DNA of 64,000 nucleotides from Gracilaria vermiculophylla (Eukaryota > Rhodophyta > Florideophyceae > Gracilariales > Gracilariaceae), in the NCBI GenBank assembly GCA_019155205.2, contig JAHNZQ020003150.1, positions 1,420,471-1,484,470 on the forward strand, given 5' to 3'. The notes beneath the pieces are model-generated. The model did not search any database and was not told the DNA's origin. It saw nothing but the letters and a program-made list of their open reading frames with translations. Position 1 is the stretch's first letter, and each line of letters starts with the position of its first letter. The translations under genes were made by a program, and so were the position numbers. Positions 1 through 11,939 of this stretch are shown in pieces.

Positions 1-1750
1 GGATAAAACACCTTTGGAGGACAACATCCCGTGTCTGGTCATCCAGAACGCCGACAGGAAAGAAGGATCCGACGGAGAATGTTTGGAATGCTGTGAACCT
101 GGAGGAAAGTACAGTGGACTCCCTGAGATGAGGGCCCTTGTTGAGGAGGAGAAAGAAGTTCTCCCCATCACCGTAGAGGCGTTCCTGACGGAGCAGAGTA
201 CGGATGCGTACTGCAAGGAGTGCCTCGCCACTGTGGGAAGTTTGACATCATCTTTCGATGTCGACCGTGACGGTGTGCTTGTACGCCGCGCCCCTCTTGA
301 TGAAGCGCTCCAAAAGGTGGTGCCGACGAGGTGACGGGCGAGAGTGTTGTACCTCTCGCACTATCCGCGCCTCGCCGGCCACCCCGGTGGAGCTCGGATG
401 TATTTCACCATGCGGAGGGAGTTCTATTGGCCTAACATGGCCAACGACGATTTCCAAACGGTGGCGGATTGTTACTCCTGTGCCGCCGCTAGGGGGAGTA
501 TACGGGAACACCGGACGCCGCTCACGCTGTTCCCACCTTCAGGACCGTTGACGTTTGTGGCCATGGACATCTTGGGTGCTCTCCCTAAGACGAAGCGAGG
601 GCATCGATTTATCCTCGTGATCACGGATCGCTTTTCCAAGATCACGCGTGCCATCCCCCTTCGGAGCACTACTGCAGCAGTGATTGCCGACGCCTTTCTG
701 GAGCAGTGGGTTTATCCCTAGGGAATACCGTTGTACCTCCTTACGGACAATGGACCCCAGTTCGCGGCGAAACTCTGCAGCGCCGTTTCCGGAATGCTGG
801 GGATAAAGCAGTTGTTTACAACTGCCTATCACCCCCAGACAAACAGCCTGGCGGAACGGTTCAACAAAACCATCGCCTCGAGGCTGAAAAACTATGTCGC
901 GGACCACCAGAAGGATTGGGACGCACATGTGGGACCCCTCACGTATGCATACAACCTACAGGTGCACCGCTCCACGGGGACTGCTCCTTTCAATTTGGTG
1001 CCCTCGCGCATCCCGCCAAGTGCTGTTATCGCGGCACGCGCCACGGCGCATCCGGCGGATGGGCCACAGACGCCAACAACGGCACAAGCCAAATGCTCCA
1101 TCCTAAGGCGATATTTGAACGCCCTCTCCCTCGCGAAGCAGAGGCTCACCGCCACGCAGAGGAGATACAAACGGGACTACGACCGAAAGGTTGTGGAAGG
1201 TCCGCACCTGAAGGAAGGCGACGAGGTGTTCCTCGATAAACCCGAAGAGAACTCCGATGAACCGCCGGACGTCACGCGCAAGTTGGCGCCGACCACCTCA
1301 CGGCCTTTCAAAGTCCTCGCCACCTACAGGGATACTGTCGCCATTGAGGTGAACGGGCATCGAGAAGTCGTCTCCCGTGATAGGGTGACGAAAGTCCCAA
1401 CGCCCAGCCTCCCAGGAATGCCCGCCACCCCACCTCAGGGACACCGCGCGGAGCTTCCTCATTCCACCACCCCAGGCGCGGCGGCACCACGGAATACTGG
1501 GATCCGCATCACCGCCCTCAGTGAGCCTATCCTGGAGGCTCCCGATGCCATCATGACCCCTGAAGGCGACATCCTCTACGCGGTGGATCATATTGTCTCG
1601 CATCGACGAATCCCTGCAGCAGTACTGTACAGCGTGCGATGGTACGGGGACACCTCGAAGGACGATACGGAAGAACCTCCGGAACATATCCCGGAGAACT
1701 TCCTAAGGAGATATCACGCCAATCTGGCGCGGAAACGCCTCTCCACCTAG
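1..1750 (+). pseudogene. GypA copy A: 3' part of Ty3/gypsy pol (integrase and chromodomain)
   Basis: The window opens inside a gypsy polyprotein. One reading frame runs throughout and is broken only by in-frame stops at 332-334 (TGA) and 719-721 (TAG). Visible in order are a linker shared with copy B at 13280-13687, an HHCC zinc finger (about 355-480, from HYPRLAGH to CYSCAAAR), and the integrase core with its aspartates at MDILGAL (about 565) and TDNGPQ (about 745) and its glutamate in LAERFNK (about 855). A basic tail follows. The last 60 residues resemble a chromodomain (YAVDHIVSH, YSVRWYGD, then an IPENFLRRYH helix). Integrase inserts the cDNA, and chromodomains steer chromoviruses to chromatin marks. 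The two stops make this copy inactive as it stands. The RT and 5' LTR lie outside the window. Confidence 0.9.
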
Positions 1751-1992
1751 GCGCTTCCGTTTTAGAAAGGGGGAGGGGGCCCCCAAACGGAGTTGTTTCT
1801 CGTCTTCGCCGTCTATCCCCCGCCTGGAGTTATCGTTTTCGCCTCCGGGATGCTGTGCTCGCTTTTTTGCATGCTCCTACGGCGGCACTCCGTGTCGCTG
1901 AGCTTGCGGGCACGGCCTATGCATGTTTGAACTACAATTCGTGGAGTTTCTGCTCCTGCCGAAGGATCGTTTATTGGTCTTGGTCCTATCGT

Positions 1993-2931
1993 CTACAGGT
2001 CACCGAACCGCTTTGAATACCCCGCTTCGAGGCGCGCTCTTGCTATTAGCGCTTGGCTGTCGAAGAACTTCTCCAGGCTTTCCTTGAGGGCCGCCATCAT
2101 GGCTCGGTCTGTCCGGGCCTTAAGGAGCTCTAATACCCAAGCACGCGCCTCGCGCAGAGCCTCCACAGGAGAAGCCGGAGCAGGACGGCCTGTCACCAGG
2201 CACGCCTGCACCAACTCCTAGAAGGCAGCCTCCAGAGCCCCAGAGGAGATTTCTCCCGACGGTGCACCCGATGCGGCTACCTCCGTTGATGGCGCAACAA
2301 CCACCACGGAGGGAGCTGCAGACGGCGCATCAGCTGAGACAGGAGCTCTCCGACGGGACTCCGTGGGCTCCACAGTGGAGGACGGCAATGCCAAGGGCGG
2401 AGTCGGCGACGCCGGAGGTGACGGTGGTGAGGGAACTGGAACGCTCCGCACGAGAGGCTGGGCAATCGGCGCAGGGACGCTCTGCAATCGGGGTAGCACA
2501 CTGGTGCCGAAGGTACCGGGACGGGAGCAATCTCGTCCTCCTCCATAGGAGACACGGCGGCTACCACTGCGGGAGCATTCGGCACTGCGGCAGGCCGCGG
2601 AGTTATCACCTCAGGAGGTGCGCCCATATCTTTGGACGTAGCCGGTATCCGACAGGGTACGCTGGTCGCCAAGCTCTCCACCAAGGGTTCATAGTCGAGG
2701 AACCGTAGCCGAAGCACCTGAGATGCGGGATCTGGCACTACTTGGGGAGCGGCCTTCGGTTATACACCGATCGCGGAGGGAGCTGCGGTGAGACGCCATC
2801 GTGGAATGCGCGGAGGAGACGGACAATCGGAGACAGACGAGATATGTAGCACCATGGCGTGGCGCAATTTCATATCTTGTGAACAATGAAGGGGGCGCGA
2901 ACGAGAAAATTATGAGACGATGCACCTTCAC
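1993..2931 (-). pseudogene. GypA copy A: antisense gene downstream of pol (deleted version)
   Basis: A reading frame on the strand opposite to pol, lying tail to tail with it. It is homologous to the longer gene of copy B at 9797-11619. Shared blocks include a proline-rich region (APPEV, TPRPA, VAAVSPME) at 2277-2738 and a C-terminal block (EARAWVLEL) at 1993-2214. The frame shifts between these blocks, so the copy is broken. Compared with copy B, about 1.2 kb of the N-terminal half is missing: the leader around 2800 joins straight to sequence equivalent to copy B position 10950. A possible start ATGGCGTCT at about 2800 (minus strand) aligns with the same nine bases at 9665 in copy B, where a stop follows at once. 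No known domain was recognised. Confidence 0.6.
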
Positions 2932-3348
2932 GGAGATTGAATAAGCGAACGCAAAAAGCGGGTGTTGCCAAAAGGAGTAACCTCGAAGGAGTCACAGTGG
3001 CTAACGCCTCCAGGGGGTCGGTATCCTTGCAGGACTGTCCCACGCTCCGTCCACGGAATTTGCGCGCTTGCACCGCGCGTGGTACGCCGGAGGATCCGGA
3101 CATTCTCGCTGCCGACTGGCGCAGCAGCACCGAAGGGTGACACCAAGAAGGAGCGGATATAGCCGGGTGAAGAGGAGCTGGATCCCACGAACACCGCAAA
3201 GAGTGAAACGCGAACCCGCGGCAACCCGCCGCGCGGGAGTATGGAGAAAAGAGGGAACGCCTGAAGGAAAGAACGGGCGAAACGCCATAAGCCGCACGTG
3301 CCGCAACACCGATAGAAGTTACTCCAGGGATCAAGAAAGCCGAAGATA

Positions 3349-3390
3349 CACCTCGAGGACGTGGTGCAATTTAGGAAAGGGGGTACGTAG
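3349..3390 (+). other. GypA copy A: conserved sense peptide ending at the polypurine tract
   Basis: The last codons before the 3' LTR read HLEDVVQFRKGGT and then TAG. The RKGG codons are the polypurine tract (AGGAAAGGGGG), and the TAG is bases 3-5 of the LTR. The same frame and same stop occur in copy B (9074-9115, minus) and in copy E (53389-53430). Upstream in copy A the frame is degenerate, so only the tail is listed. Confidence 0.45.
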
Positions 3391-3939
3391 TACAGTGGCT
3401 CCTACGGAAATACAGTGGTTTGGCCCGAAGGTATAATTTTCTTAAGGAGGGTTCGTAATTTATTAGCTGGGCCACGTGGTGCATAATCTCGCCCGTTTGC
3501 GCTACAGTATCCTTAAGCTACACTAGAATTTATTATTTGTTTTAGAAATTTATTGCGGGTAATTAGCACAGTAGAGTGACCTGCCGAGGCGGGCTCCCGG
3601 CTTGATATTTAAGCTGCCGGTTGAGCTCCACATCTGGGGAAGTAAAGACAAGCCCCATTGAGTCTTCTTCTACTTTTCCGGGTGGAGTCTCTTGCCCATC
3701 TACGCAGGTTTCTAAGCCGCCGATCCCCAGGTCGCATCATAGCACTGCCTGTAGGAGCATTGTCCGCCCAGTGAGCCTCCCCCTTCGCTTGGTGTTTGGG
3801 GATCTTCTTTCAGAATTCCCCCGGCTCGCGACAGCGGATACCGGAGACCACCTTTAGGAATACGCGCCTTTGGAGTCACCAAAAACTCCTAACGGACGTT
3901 GTGCTATACTACCTCGACAGGAGGGCTGACAGTACCACA
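3386..3939 (+). repeat. GypA 3' LTR of copy A
   Basis: A 554 bp LTR, beginning CGTAGTACAG (TGTAGTACAG in copy D) and ending TACCACA. It aligns along its whole length with 45855-46408, which is also 554 bp, with the reverse complement of 8585-9078, and with the split LTR at 53426-58994. The polypurine tract directly precedes it. The matching 5' LTR lies before the window, so its target duplication cannot be checked. Confidence 0.85.
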
Positions 3940-4430
3940 CAACCACGTTTTGACAGTCAAAAAGTCTTGCGATCCACTGAGAACTTGCGGTTTATTCGGC
4001 TTCAAATTGATCGACACAGAAGAATTCTGGCTTTGTTTTTCCATGACGAGTAGCGATGCTACCAGTGCAACGACTGCGAAATACTTTACTAGAATCTGTT
4101 CTTCCGACAGGTCGATGAACCTCTCTCCTACAGTTCATAGCGACAATCCTGTTCTTTTTATACCCCATATTTTCGCCTGTACGTGACAAATTCAATCTGC
4201 TGCGACCATTTGGAACTATAATTCTTCAGTTCCAAGTTCTAGGCAGTGCCACCTGTTGCATATGTTCCACCATGGGGGACATCCATGTCGTTCATCAAAT
4301 ATTAGATTCCAATCTTCCACGTATCGATCTATGAAGCTTGTATGCTAGTTTTAAATCATTAGAACAGCGTTTAAGATACATAAAAAGGAAAAAGGAAACT
4401 GTCTCACCCAGAACTTAAGAGTACTTACGT
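3940..4430. other. No gene seen
   Basis: About 490 bp between the GypA LTR and the 5' LTR of element C. Only short overlapping frames are present and none is convincing. Confidence 0.5.
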
Positions 4431-4789
4431 TGTCTTTAACAAACACCAGGCATAAACCATGAAGATTCAAACGAGTCTCGCTACGTACTGCAAGCCTTGT
4501 CCCCGCACGTCGGAACACGACGCAAAAGACCATTGCTCTTTTTCAGCACGATGCTTGGTTTAAGCCAAGTCGCAACAGTGCGTCGTATCCTTCAAGCACT
4601 TCAAGCACGTATCACACAGTTCAAGCGCACGAAGACATAGCGCCGTGCGCTACGAACAGAACAGTAGATGAAGTAGAAGGTAAGACGCTTAACTTCTAGT
4701 TTCAAGTATCACTATAGAAAACATGCAGGCTCACCATTGAGAAGAGCGTGGGCCTGTTCAGACTTCTCCCAACTCCCCCGTGTTACATT
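4431..4789 (+). repeat. 5' LTR of gypsy element C
   Basis: About 359 bp, from TGTCTTTAAC to GTGTTACA. It aligns with 15231-15581, the 3' LTR of the same element. Both share the distinctive block CAGCACGATGCTTGGTT and a near-identical 3' end. The outer boundary is uncertain by a few bases, because I could not find a clean target-site duplication. Confidence 0.75.
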
Positions 4790-4984
4790 TTCGTAGAATC
4801 ATTTTCCGATCCTCTCGCTGGAACCTCACTCTTTCTTCCCCTTATCTCGCCCTTTTCTCCGTGCTTCATAAGGTCTAATGATCCCCGTTTGCAGACGATT
4901 TCTGCCACATTTAGCTGAAGCCTTCCACCACATCGTTCACCCCCGCCGATCGGAAACGAACAAGATGGACCACGCACTCGATGT

Positions 4985-6148
4985 ATGACCGCTGCTGCGG
5001 TTGCTGCTTCATTTGCTGCGGCCGCTGCTGAAATGGACCCGGCAGTGTTCGACTACGCAAAGGCTGCCCAACACCAACGCTGGCCCTCTCCGTAAACTGC
5101 GCTTTTACCGCGCTCCCAGCCCCAAATGCTGCAAGAGGTCGAGAACGCGTCAGGGTCGAGAGACTCAATCCCACTCGGTACAATACGTCGCTCTCTGTGC
5201 AGCCAAAAAAGTTCCATGGAGGCACTGGCTGTGCAGATGCGACGCTGGGACACACGTACGTCGGGACAAATGGAGACTCTCAAACGTCGTTTCGAAGCTT
5301 TTGAGTCCTACATGGTACCCTAAAAGCACACATATCCATGCCCCACCACCCCAACTGCGGCGGTCTTGGTCTTACCTCAGCACAAGACTCATGAAGAGTT
5401 TCCCGTCAAAGCCCACCCAGATGCCCCGGTCGTTAGCCCGAACACACAAATAGGGCAGACAGTCGCCAGGACCCATGCTCAGCCAACATCAATGGCGGCC
5501 GAGCTATGTGCCCAAGGTACACCGCCTACCAGCCGTTCGGACATTGCAAACGCTGTCAAAGCCGCATGCAACATCACAGACGCCGCAAGACAGGATGAAA
5601 GGTCTTCAATTTGCGTCAGAAACTTCATTTTGGGCATCCGCAAAGTCACATTACTTTGTTTAACAGTTGTGGCACACCAGAAAGTGCACATAGCGGTCCG
5701 CCAATTTCCCAAGGCAGCAGACCGCTGCTACAATCAAATAAGACGCCATGGAACAACCTTCACGTCGTTGGAGGCTCTCAAAGCCGAACTACTGAAGGCC
5801 TTTGTCCCCGCAGACGAGCTGGAGGAGGCATGCTTGAAACGTATCCAGTTTCGTCTCCACGTCCCCGAGAAAGACCATCTCACACGATCCATACACCTCG
5901 AAAAGACCTGCCAAACACTGCTTTCCGAGGCCTATAGCTATCTGTAGTTGTCCGTCCCGACTTCTTACACCTGCAAAGTAATGGGGCACTACCTCAAGGG
6001 ATTCCCTCCCGATCTAAAACATGCCTTGAAATTTGTTCGTACACTCCGTACAGCTGATAAATGGCGTATGATGGCGCCCAGCGCTTCTGAGCAGACTGGA
6101 AAATCTCGTTACAAGAGCAGTCGTAACCACCAAGGGCGTTGCTCTTGA
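4985..6148 (+). pseudogene. Element C gag
   Basis: The frame starts at ATG 4985 and keeps the same phase to 6148, with stops near 5096, 5321 and 5945-5947. The N-terminus is alanine-rich (TAAAVAASFAAAAAEM). A likely coiled region follows (SSMEALAVQMRRW, QMETLKRRFEAFE). The centre, about 5650-5900, resembles retrotransposon gag: a repeated helix pattern leading to LKAELLKAFVPADELEE. Gag forms the cytoplasmic particle that packages RNA. The phase is shared with the protease and the start of RT, so the ancestral element probably had a single gag-pol frame. The three stops make this copy defective. Confidence 0.75.
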
Positions 6149-6385
6149 ACGAGTTCGACAAACCTCCTCGACCCCGCGGATATCAATAATGACGCCCATG
6201 CGCCATCGTAAGAAGCAGCTGAGATGCCCAATGAAGGCCACCAGCGCATTCATCGGGCTCATGATCGGTGTATGCGCTGTGAATAGCGCTCCTGGAGTGA
6301 TCCGAACCACCCCTGTAACAAACGCTTAGTGCATGCCTCACGTGATAATCAATCGCGGGCAAAAAACTAGAGCCGCCATGCATCG

Positions 6386-6769
6386 GTGCAACTGCCCCCA
6401 AATCTTCTGCTCTCCAACCCTCCTCCCCCACAAGACATGGCACATGCAACCCACACCACTATCCGTACCCTTTCAGCAGTGGATCTGAACCCCACGGGAG
6501 AGATGATGTACGAAGCTACCCTGAATGGCGACAGCGTTATCTTCCATCTCGACCCTGGCGCTTCTTACGCCTTTTTCTCCCCCGATGCCGCCAAATTGTG
6601 TAACCTGCCTTTGAAACCCTCGCGCTTCGGCCAAACGGAACTCGGAGACAGCTCCACTACCCCGATGTTGGCGGAAGCAGAAGCAACTATAACTATGACA
6701 GATTGCTGCGCATCCATAATGGCGTATGTAATCAAGATGAAAAATAACACAGCAATAACGTACCCTTGA
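6386..6769 (+). pseudogene. Element C retropepsin-like aspartic protease
   Basis: In phase with the gag frame upstream. The catalytic motif is LDPGASYAFFSPD (about 6548-6586): DPG takes the place of the usual DTG or DSG, and Ala-Ser follows as in retropepsins. Retropepsins dimerise and cleave the Gag-Pol polyprotein. The domain ends at a stop at 6767-6769, and the link to RT contains further stops. With the active-site Thr/Ser replaced by Pro, this copy is probably inactive. Confidence 0.7.
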
Positions 6770-7054
6770 TTATGGTAGGCCGTCAGTGGCTCCGTCACAC
6801 ACTACTAACCATCGATTGGTCGTCACATTCGTTTTCCATCAAGCGCGCCGGTGGATAGAGCTGCACCATACACCCTCGTCGCTCCGTGTCCCCTAACACG
6901 TTGTCGCACACGGAAACGATACCGACAATATCCTTCAAATGACTCCGCCGATGGGCCAAGAAGTGGTCCTGCAAACTGAAAGCTATTCGCCTCACCCCAG
7001 CCTCCTCCGTCAACTGCCATCCCGACCTAACGGAAATAGTTAACAAGTTTCAAG

Positions 7055-8554
7055 ATGTTTCTCGGGAGGAGCTCCCCAATACTCTGCCGCCATCTCGAGA
7101 GTTCAATTTTGAAGTAAACCTTAAGAGCGATGAACCGCCCCCTGTGCGACCCGTCATTTGGCTCCCTGAACAGAAACTCCTTGTCCTCCGGAACACACTG
7201 GATGCATTACTCCAAAACGGCCTCCTCCGTCCTTCCGCCTCCCCACACGGAGCAACCGGTTTTGTTCGTGAAAAAGAAATCCGGCGAGTTCCGTATAGTC
7301 TGCGACTATCACGGCCTCAACCGCATAACCATCGCGGACTCCACTCTCCTTCCACTCATCGATGAAGCTTTGGATCAGCTGGCGGGCGCAAAATTTATTT
7401 TCTCAGATCGACTAAGTGCGCGCCTACCACCAAATGCGCATCAAGGAGAGTAATTGCCATAAAACAGCCATGAGGACCAGATTTGGATCTTTCGAGTGGC
7501 GCATCCTGTGCTTTGGACTAACCAACGCGCCACCCGCATACTCACGACTGATCGTCTTCGTCATACGTCACTTGAGTGGCCATTTTCTTGTACTTTACGT
7601 GGACGATATCCTAGTCTACAGTCGTTCACTGAAGGAGCACAAGCTGTATTTGCGAGCAGTCCTCGAGGCACTTCGCAAAAATCAGCTTTTCGCCAACTTG
7701 AGCAAATGTGCATCTGGTGTTCGCAAAGTGGACTTCTTTGGCCTTCGAGTTTCTGCCCATGGCATCGCCACACAGAACCATCTTGTCACTGCGGCTCGCA
7801 ACTGCCCAAAATCCCGGAATATCCGACACGCGCAGCAGTTTTTGGGTCTCGCCAACTTGTATTGGCGTTTTGTCAAAGGCTTTGCACACATCCTTCACCC
7901 AATCTCAGATCTACTGCGCTCACGCGTTTTCCAATGGGGCTCAGAGCAGGCCAATGCCTTCACCGTCATTAAAGACGCTTCGACATGAGCGCCAGTTCTG
8001 GTACACGCGCACGCCTCCAAAGAGTTTTTTTGGCTCCCGACGCTTCCCAATTCGCCGTCGGTGCCACATTGTTGCAGGCGGGGCACCCCATCGCATTCTT
8101 ATCCCACCGCCTCTCAGCCACCGAGATCCGCAGGGATATCGGCGATCAGGAACTCCTCGCTGCAACACTTGCGCTACGCATGTGGAGCCCTTCTCTCAAC
8201 GGACGGCACTTCACGGTCTTTACATATCATGATCCGATCACGTATCTGCAGACAAAACACAAACTGTCCGGTCGCTAGTGTCGCTGGTTGGACGAGATTC
8301 AAGCATTTTCCTTCGACATTATGCATGTCACTGTGATCAAAAATGTCGCCCTCGATGCCCTCAGCCGTCGTCCTGACCACGAACCCCCGCCTTTGTGCGC
8401 TCTCGTAGTACTGTTCGACGACCTCCAGAACCGTGTACGGGCTCCGTATGCTACGTACGCGCTTGCTACAGAACTACTCAACTACGACACTTCTCCCAAC
8501 CAATACACTAGACGCCTACCGACCAACTTAAAGATCACCGACGGAGTCATCTAA
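7055..8554 (+). pseudogene. Element C reverse transcriptase and RNase H
   Basis: The RT palm begins near 7055. The YHGLNRIT motif is at about 7310, followed by the catalytic YVDDILVYS box at about 7599-7625 and the thumb FFGLRVSAHGI at about 7733. RNase H follows from about 8035, with LAPDASQFAVGATLLQ, the later SATEIRRDIGDQELLA and a final ALDALSRRPD. The frame shifts to phase 3 between about 7416 and 7985 and then returns to the gag phase, so at least two indels are present. RT copies the RNA into cDNA and RNase H removes the template. About 30 bp after this segment the element is interrupted by GypA copy B. Its integrase resumes at 14480. Confidence 0.85.
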
Positions 8555-8584
8555 TGGACTGGTACTTACCCGGCTCGCATATAC

Positions 8585-9078
8585 TGGGGTACTGTCAGTT
8601 TTGCTTTCGAGATAGTAGAGCACAATGTCTGTTAGGAGTTTTAATGACTCCAAAAGTGTGTGTTCCTAAAGCTGGTCTCCAATATTCGCTGTCGCAAGCC
8701 GGGGGAATTCTTAAAGGAGATCCCCAAACACCAAGTGGAGGGGGAGGTTCACTGGGCGGACAATGCTCGTACAGGCGCTGCTATGATGCGACCTGGGGAT
8801 CTGCGGCTTGGAAAACTTAGGATATTCGACGACAGTCTCCAACCGGAAAAGTAGATGAAGACTCAGGGGTGTTCGCCTTGCCAAGTCTCGCTACTGTAGT
8901 AATTAACCTCACAAACTAACTAAAATAAATATAAATTCTACCGTACCTTAAGGATAATGCAGCGGAAGCGGACAGAATTATGCACCCTGTGGCTCAGTTC
9001 ATAAAGTACGCGCCCTCTTTAGGAATATCAGTCCATAAAGCCAGACTACCATACTTCCTTAGAAACCACTGCACTACA
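8585..9078 (-). repeat. GypA 3' LTR of copy B
   Basis: The reverse complement of the GypA LTR, about 494 bp and somewhat shortened. It runs from TGGGGTACTGTCAG at 8585 to CTGCACTACA at 9078. The polypurine tract lies at 9080-9092 in the same minus orientation. It has inserted into element C just past RNase H. No 5' LTR of copy B is found on the far side, so that junction is a deletion. Confidence 0.8.
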
Positions 9079-9115
9079 TACCTCCTTTCCTAAAATGCAC
9101 CACATCCTCGAGGTG
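9074..9115 (-). other. GypA copy B: conserved sense peptide ending in the LTR
   Basis: Reads HLEDVVHFRKGGM followed by TAG, the TAG being provided by LTR bases 3-5. It matches copy A at 3349-3390 and copy E at 53389-53430. Upstream residues (SPTEATQ) also align with copy E (MPSEATT), which suggests a real C-terminus. Confidence 0.45.
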
Positions 9116-9796
9116 AATCTTCCAATGTCTCGATCTCTGGGTAGCTTCTGTCGGTGATAATGCAAGCGCAGTCTCCAGCGAAGTCACATATTCTTTCCTT
9201 CAGGCGTTCCTTCATATTTCCAGACTCCCGTGCGGCGTACCACCGCAAGCTCGTGTTTTATCCCTTGCGTTTTTGCGGGTCTTAGCCCTCCTTGACCCGG
9301 CTTTGTCTCCTCCTTCTGGCGTACCCCGTCGGTGCTGTCGAGCCAGTTGGCAGCGTGAGATTCCGCGCACTAGAGCGTGTCGTGCGCGATACAGGGGTGC
9401 GACCTCCGTGGCCGGAGCGCGACTCAATCCGGATAGGACATCGACTCCTTCAAGGTACTTGACGCTCCGATTCCTACGCGATTTTTCCTTTGAGAAACAC
9501 CTGACTTGTCGCTTCCGTTCGTTCTACTTCCGTGAAAGGGCATCGTCTCATAATCTTCTCGTCTGCGCCCCCGGCGGGCTTCAATGGATATGAACTTACG
9601 CCCCACCATGATGCTCCACACCTGGACTGCATCCGATTGTTCGTCCCCTCCGCGAATTCCACGATGGCGTCTTGACGCGGCTCCCTCGCCAGTCGGGCGC
9701 TTTATTGCGAGCCGCTCCCCTAGTAGCGTCAGATCACTCTCCTTAGGAGCTACGACGCGTTAAGTAGCCATCCATCCAGCTACCTACACCTTTAGC

Positions 9797-11619
9797 ATGT
9801 CTTCTCCAACTGCGGCGCCTACGTCTCCATCCAATCCTGAGGTGTGTCACACCCCGACCAGAGCACCATTCCGCCCGGGAGAGCAATTCGACCATCGTGC
9901 TTCGCGGGTCTTCGTGCAGTTCCACGACAGGTGCGTGAGTCTTCCGTGCCCCGTGAAGGATTACATCCTCTCTTTCGAACCGTACTTCCAGACGATGCGA
10001 CTCCGCACCGTACCGAAGGCTGTGTGGAACGACCAGAAGCGGAACCGGGTGGACGCCTATCGCGCCCACTGGCTCCACACTCCGGTGCACGGAGACAACT
10101 CTATACACACGGTGGGACACTGCGATACTCCATATCTGAGGTGCGCCGAGGAACGCGAGGCTCAGGCACGACTCCAGATACTCCTTCACAAGGAGAGCTC
10201 GCACTACAGGGCGGCGCGACCCGGAAGCATTGCCGATGGACGCCCGGCCCTCACGATGCTGCCCTTCTATTTCTCATAGAATCGCCTCTACTGGCTCAAC
10301 CAAAATGCATGGGGGACATACCTTGCGGATGAGACCCGAGTACTTACAGCCTTCGGGTACTTCTGTGGTTGGCATATTATGGAATTCCACGACATGCCTT
10401 CCGGGAAACGTCCGAAGTACTACCTCAAGGTAAGCGACTCTTGGAGGCACCACTCGATATCCCTGCACCTCTACGTGGCGACAACCATGACCTTTGCGTA
10501 CCACACCTCCGAGATTCAAGATCCCCATGACCCCGAACTGCGTTTCGTCATGTTGATCGCCTCGACGGAGCTCGCGGTCGGCACCCTTGTGGCGAATCTC
10601 CAAGCAGCATACGAAGGTGTCACTTTCTATACTGGAAGCCGAGACGGTCACCGCTTCTGGGATTCTGCGTATCAGCCGACCTCCGGACGTTTGCTCCCCT
10701 TATTGTCGTCAGTAATCCGGATCCTGCGCTCCTTAAGGATTCAGAACCTAATCAAGGGCACCGCATGGAATGAATCCGAGTCGGAGACGCTGCTGGATTA
10801 CAACCCGGAGGCGGCGTGTAACGATACGCCGGTATTTCTTTGGTACGACTGCGGCAAAGACAAGTTGCGCTCCATCGTGAGAAATCCTAATGGTGACGAT
10901 GACGGGCGAGCCTACCCGGCCTTCTCCGTCTCCCAACTTCCCGAGTTCCTCAGATGCGACGGCTCCGGGTACCCGACTATGACCTCTTGATGGAGAGCCT
11001 AGCGCATCATACGCCCCTTCGATTACTGGCTCCGTCCCAGGATATGAGTGCGCCTCCTGAGGTGTTAACGCCGCGGCCCGCCGTGGTCCTGGGTGCTCCG
11101 GCAATGGTAGCCGCCGTGTCTCCTATGGAAAAAAAAGAGATTTCTCGTGTCCCGGTACCTCCGGCTCCGGTGGTGCAATCCCGATTGCGGAGCATCCCTG
11201 CGCCTGTTCTTCAGACTCGCCTGCGGAGCGTTCCTGTTCGCGCACCGCCGTCATCTCCGGTGGTACCGACTCCGTTCTTGGCTCTGCAGAACTCCACGGC
11301 GGAGCCTTGAGAGTCCCATCTAGAAGCCCCTGTCCCAGCTGGTCCGCCGTCCGCGGCTCCTTCCGCGGTGGTTGTTGCCCCGTCACGAGAGATGGCCGCT
11401 TTGGGTGCACCGTTGGGCGGATTATCCTCTGGAGGTCAGGGTGCTGTCTTCCAAAAGCTGGTGCAGCCGTGCCTTGTGAAGGGCCGTTCTTTTCCGGCTT
11501 ATCCTGAAGAGGCTATATGCGAGGCGCGTGCCTGGGTCTTAGAACTCCACAACGCCCGGGCGGACCGAGCCTCGATGGCAGGCATCAAGAAAAGCCTGTC
11601 GGCGTTTTTCGAGAACTAA
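9797..11619 (+). pseudogene. GypA copy B: antisense gene downstream of pol, unknown product
   Basis: This gene lies on the strand opposite to copy B pol and meets it tail to tail, about 330 bp from the end of pol. From ATG 9797 one frame reads to 10990 with a single TAG at 10277-10279. A frame change near 10950 and a stop near 11308 separate it from the C-terminal block ending at 11619. Without these lesions it would be roughly 600 residues. The first 400 are mixed globular sequence rich in Trp, His and Tyr (WHIMEFHDM, AYHTSEIQDPHDPE, VFLWYDCGKDK). Then comes a proline- and alanine-rich spacer (TPRPAVV, VPVPPAPVV), and last a helical block (EARAWVLELHNARADRA). Copy A has a deleted version at 1993-2931. 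I recognise no family. It resembles in position the antisense ORFs reported in some plant gypsy elements, but homology is not shown. Confidence 0.65.
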
Positions 11620-11939
11620 GCGCTCATGGCATGAGCTCGTCTCAAAGTGAAATACACGAGGCGATTTAGTGACTTGTAGGTAATATAACGCTGGTGATGG
11701 AAGTAAGTTCCCGGTGGCGGCGGAATAAAAGATCCGTCAGTTGGAGCAGAAGCTTCGGGAACGGTAGTTGCAACATGAATGGACCGTACACGCGCGCTCA
11801 GCCACACAAAGGGGCGCCACGGAAGCATGCTATAAGCTAGCAACAGCGTCCTGGAGGCGAAGAAGTGAACTCCAGTTGAGGAATAGACAGTGGAGACGAA
11901 AAACAACTCCGCCTGGCGGCCCCTTCCTCCTTTCCGAAA

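Noticed and set aside
892..1170. Minus-strand frames across the copy A integrase (also 1298-1687)
   Set aside because: Shadows of a GC-rich coding region on the other strand.
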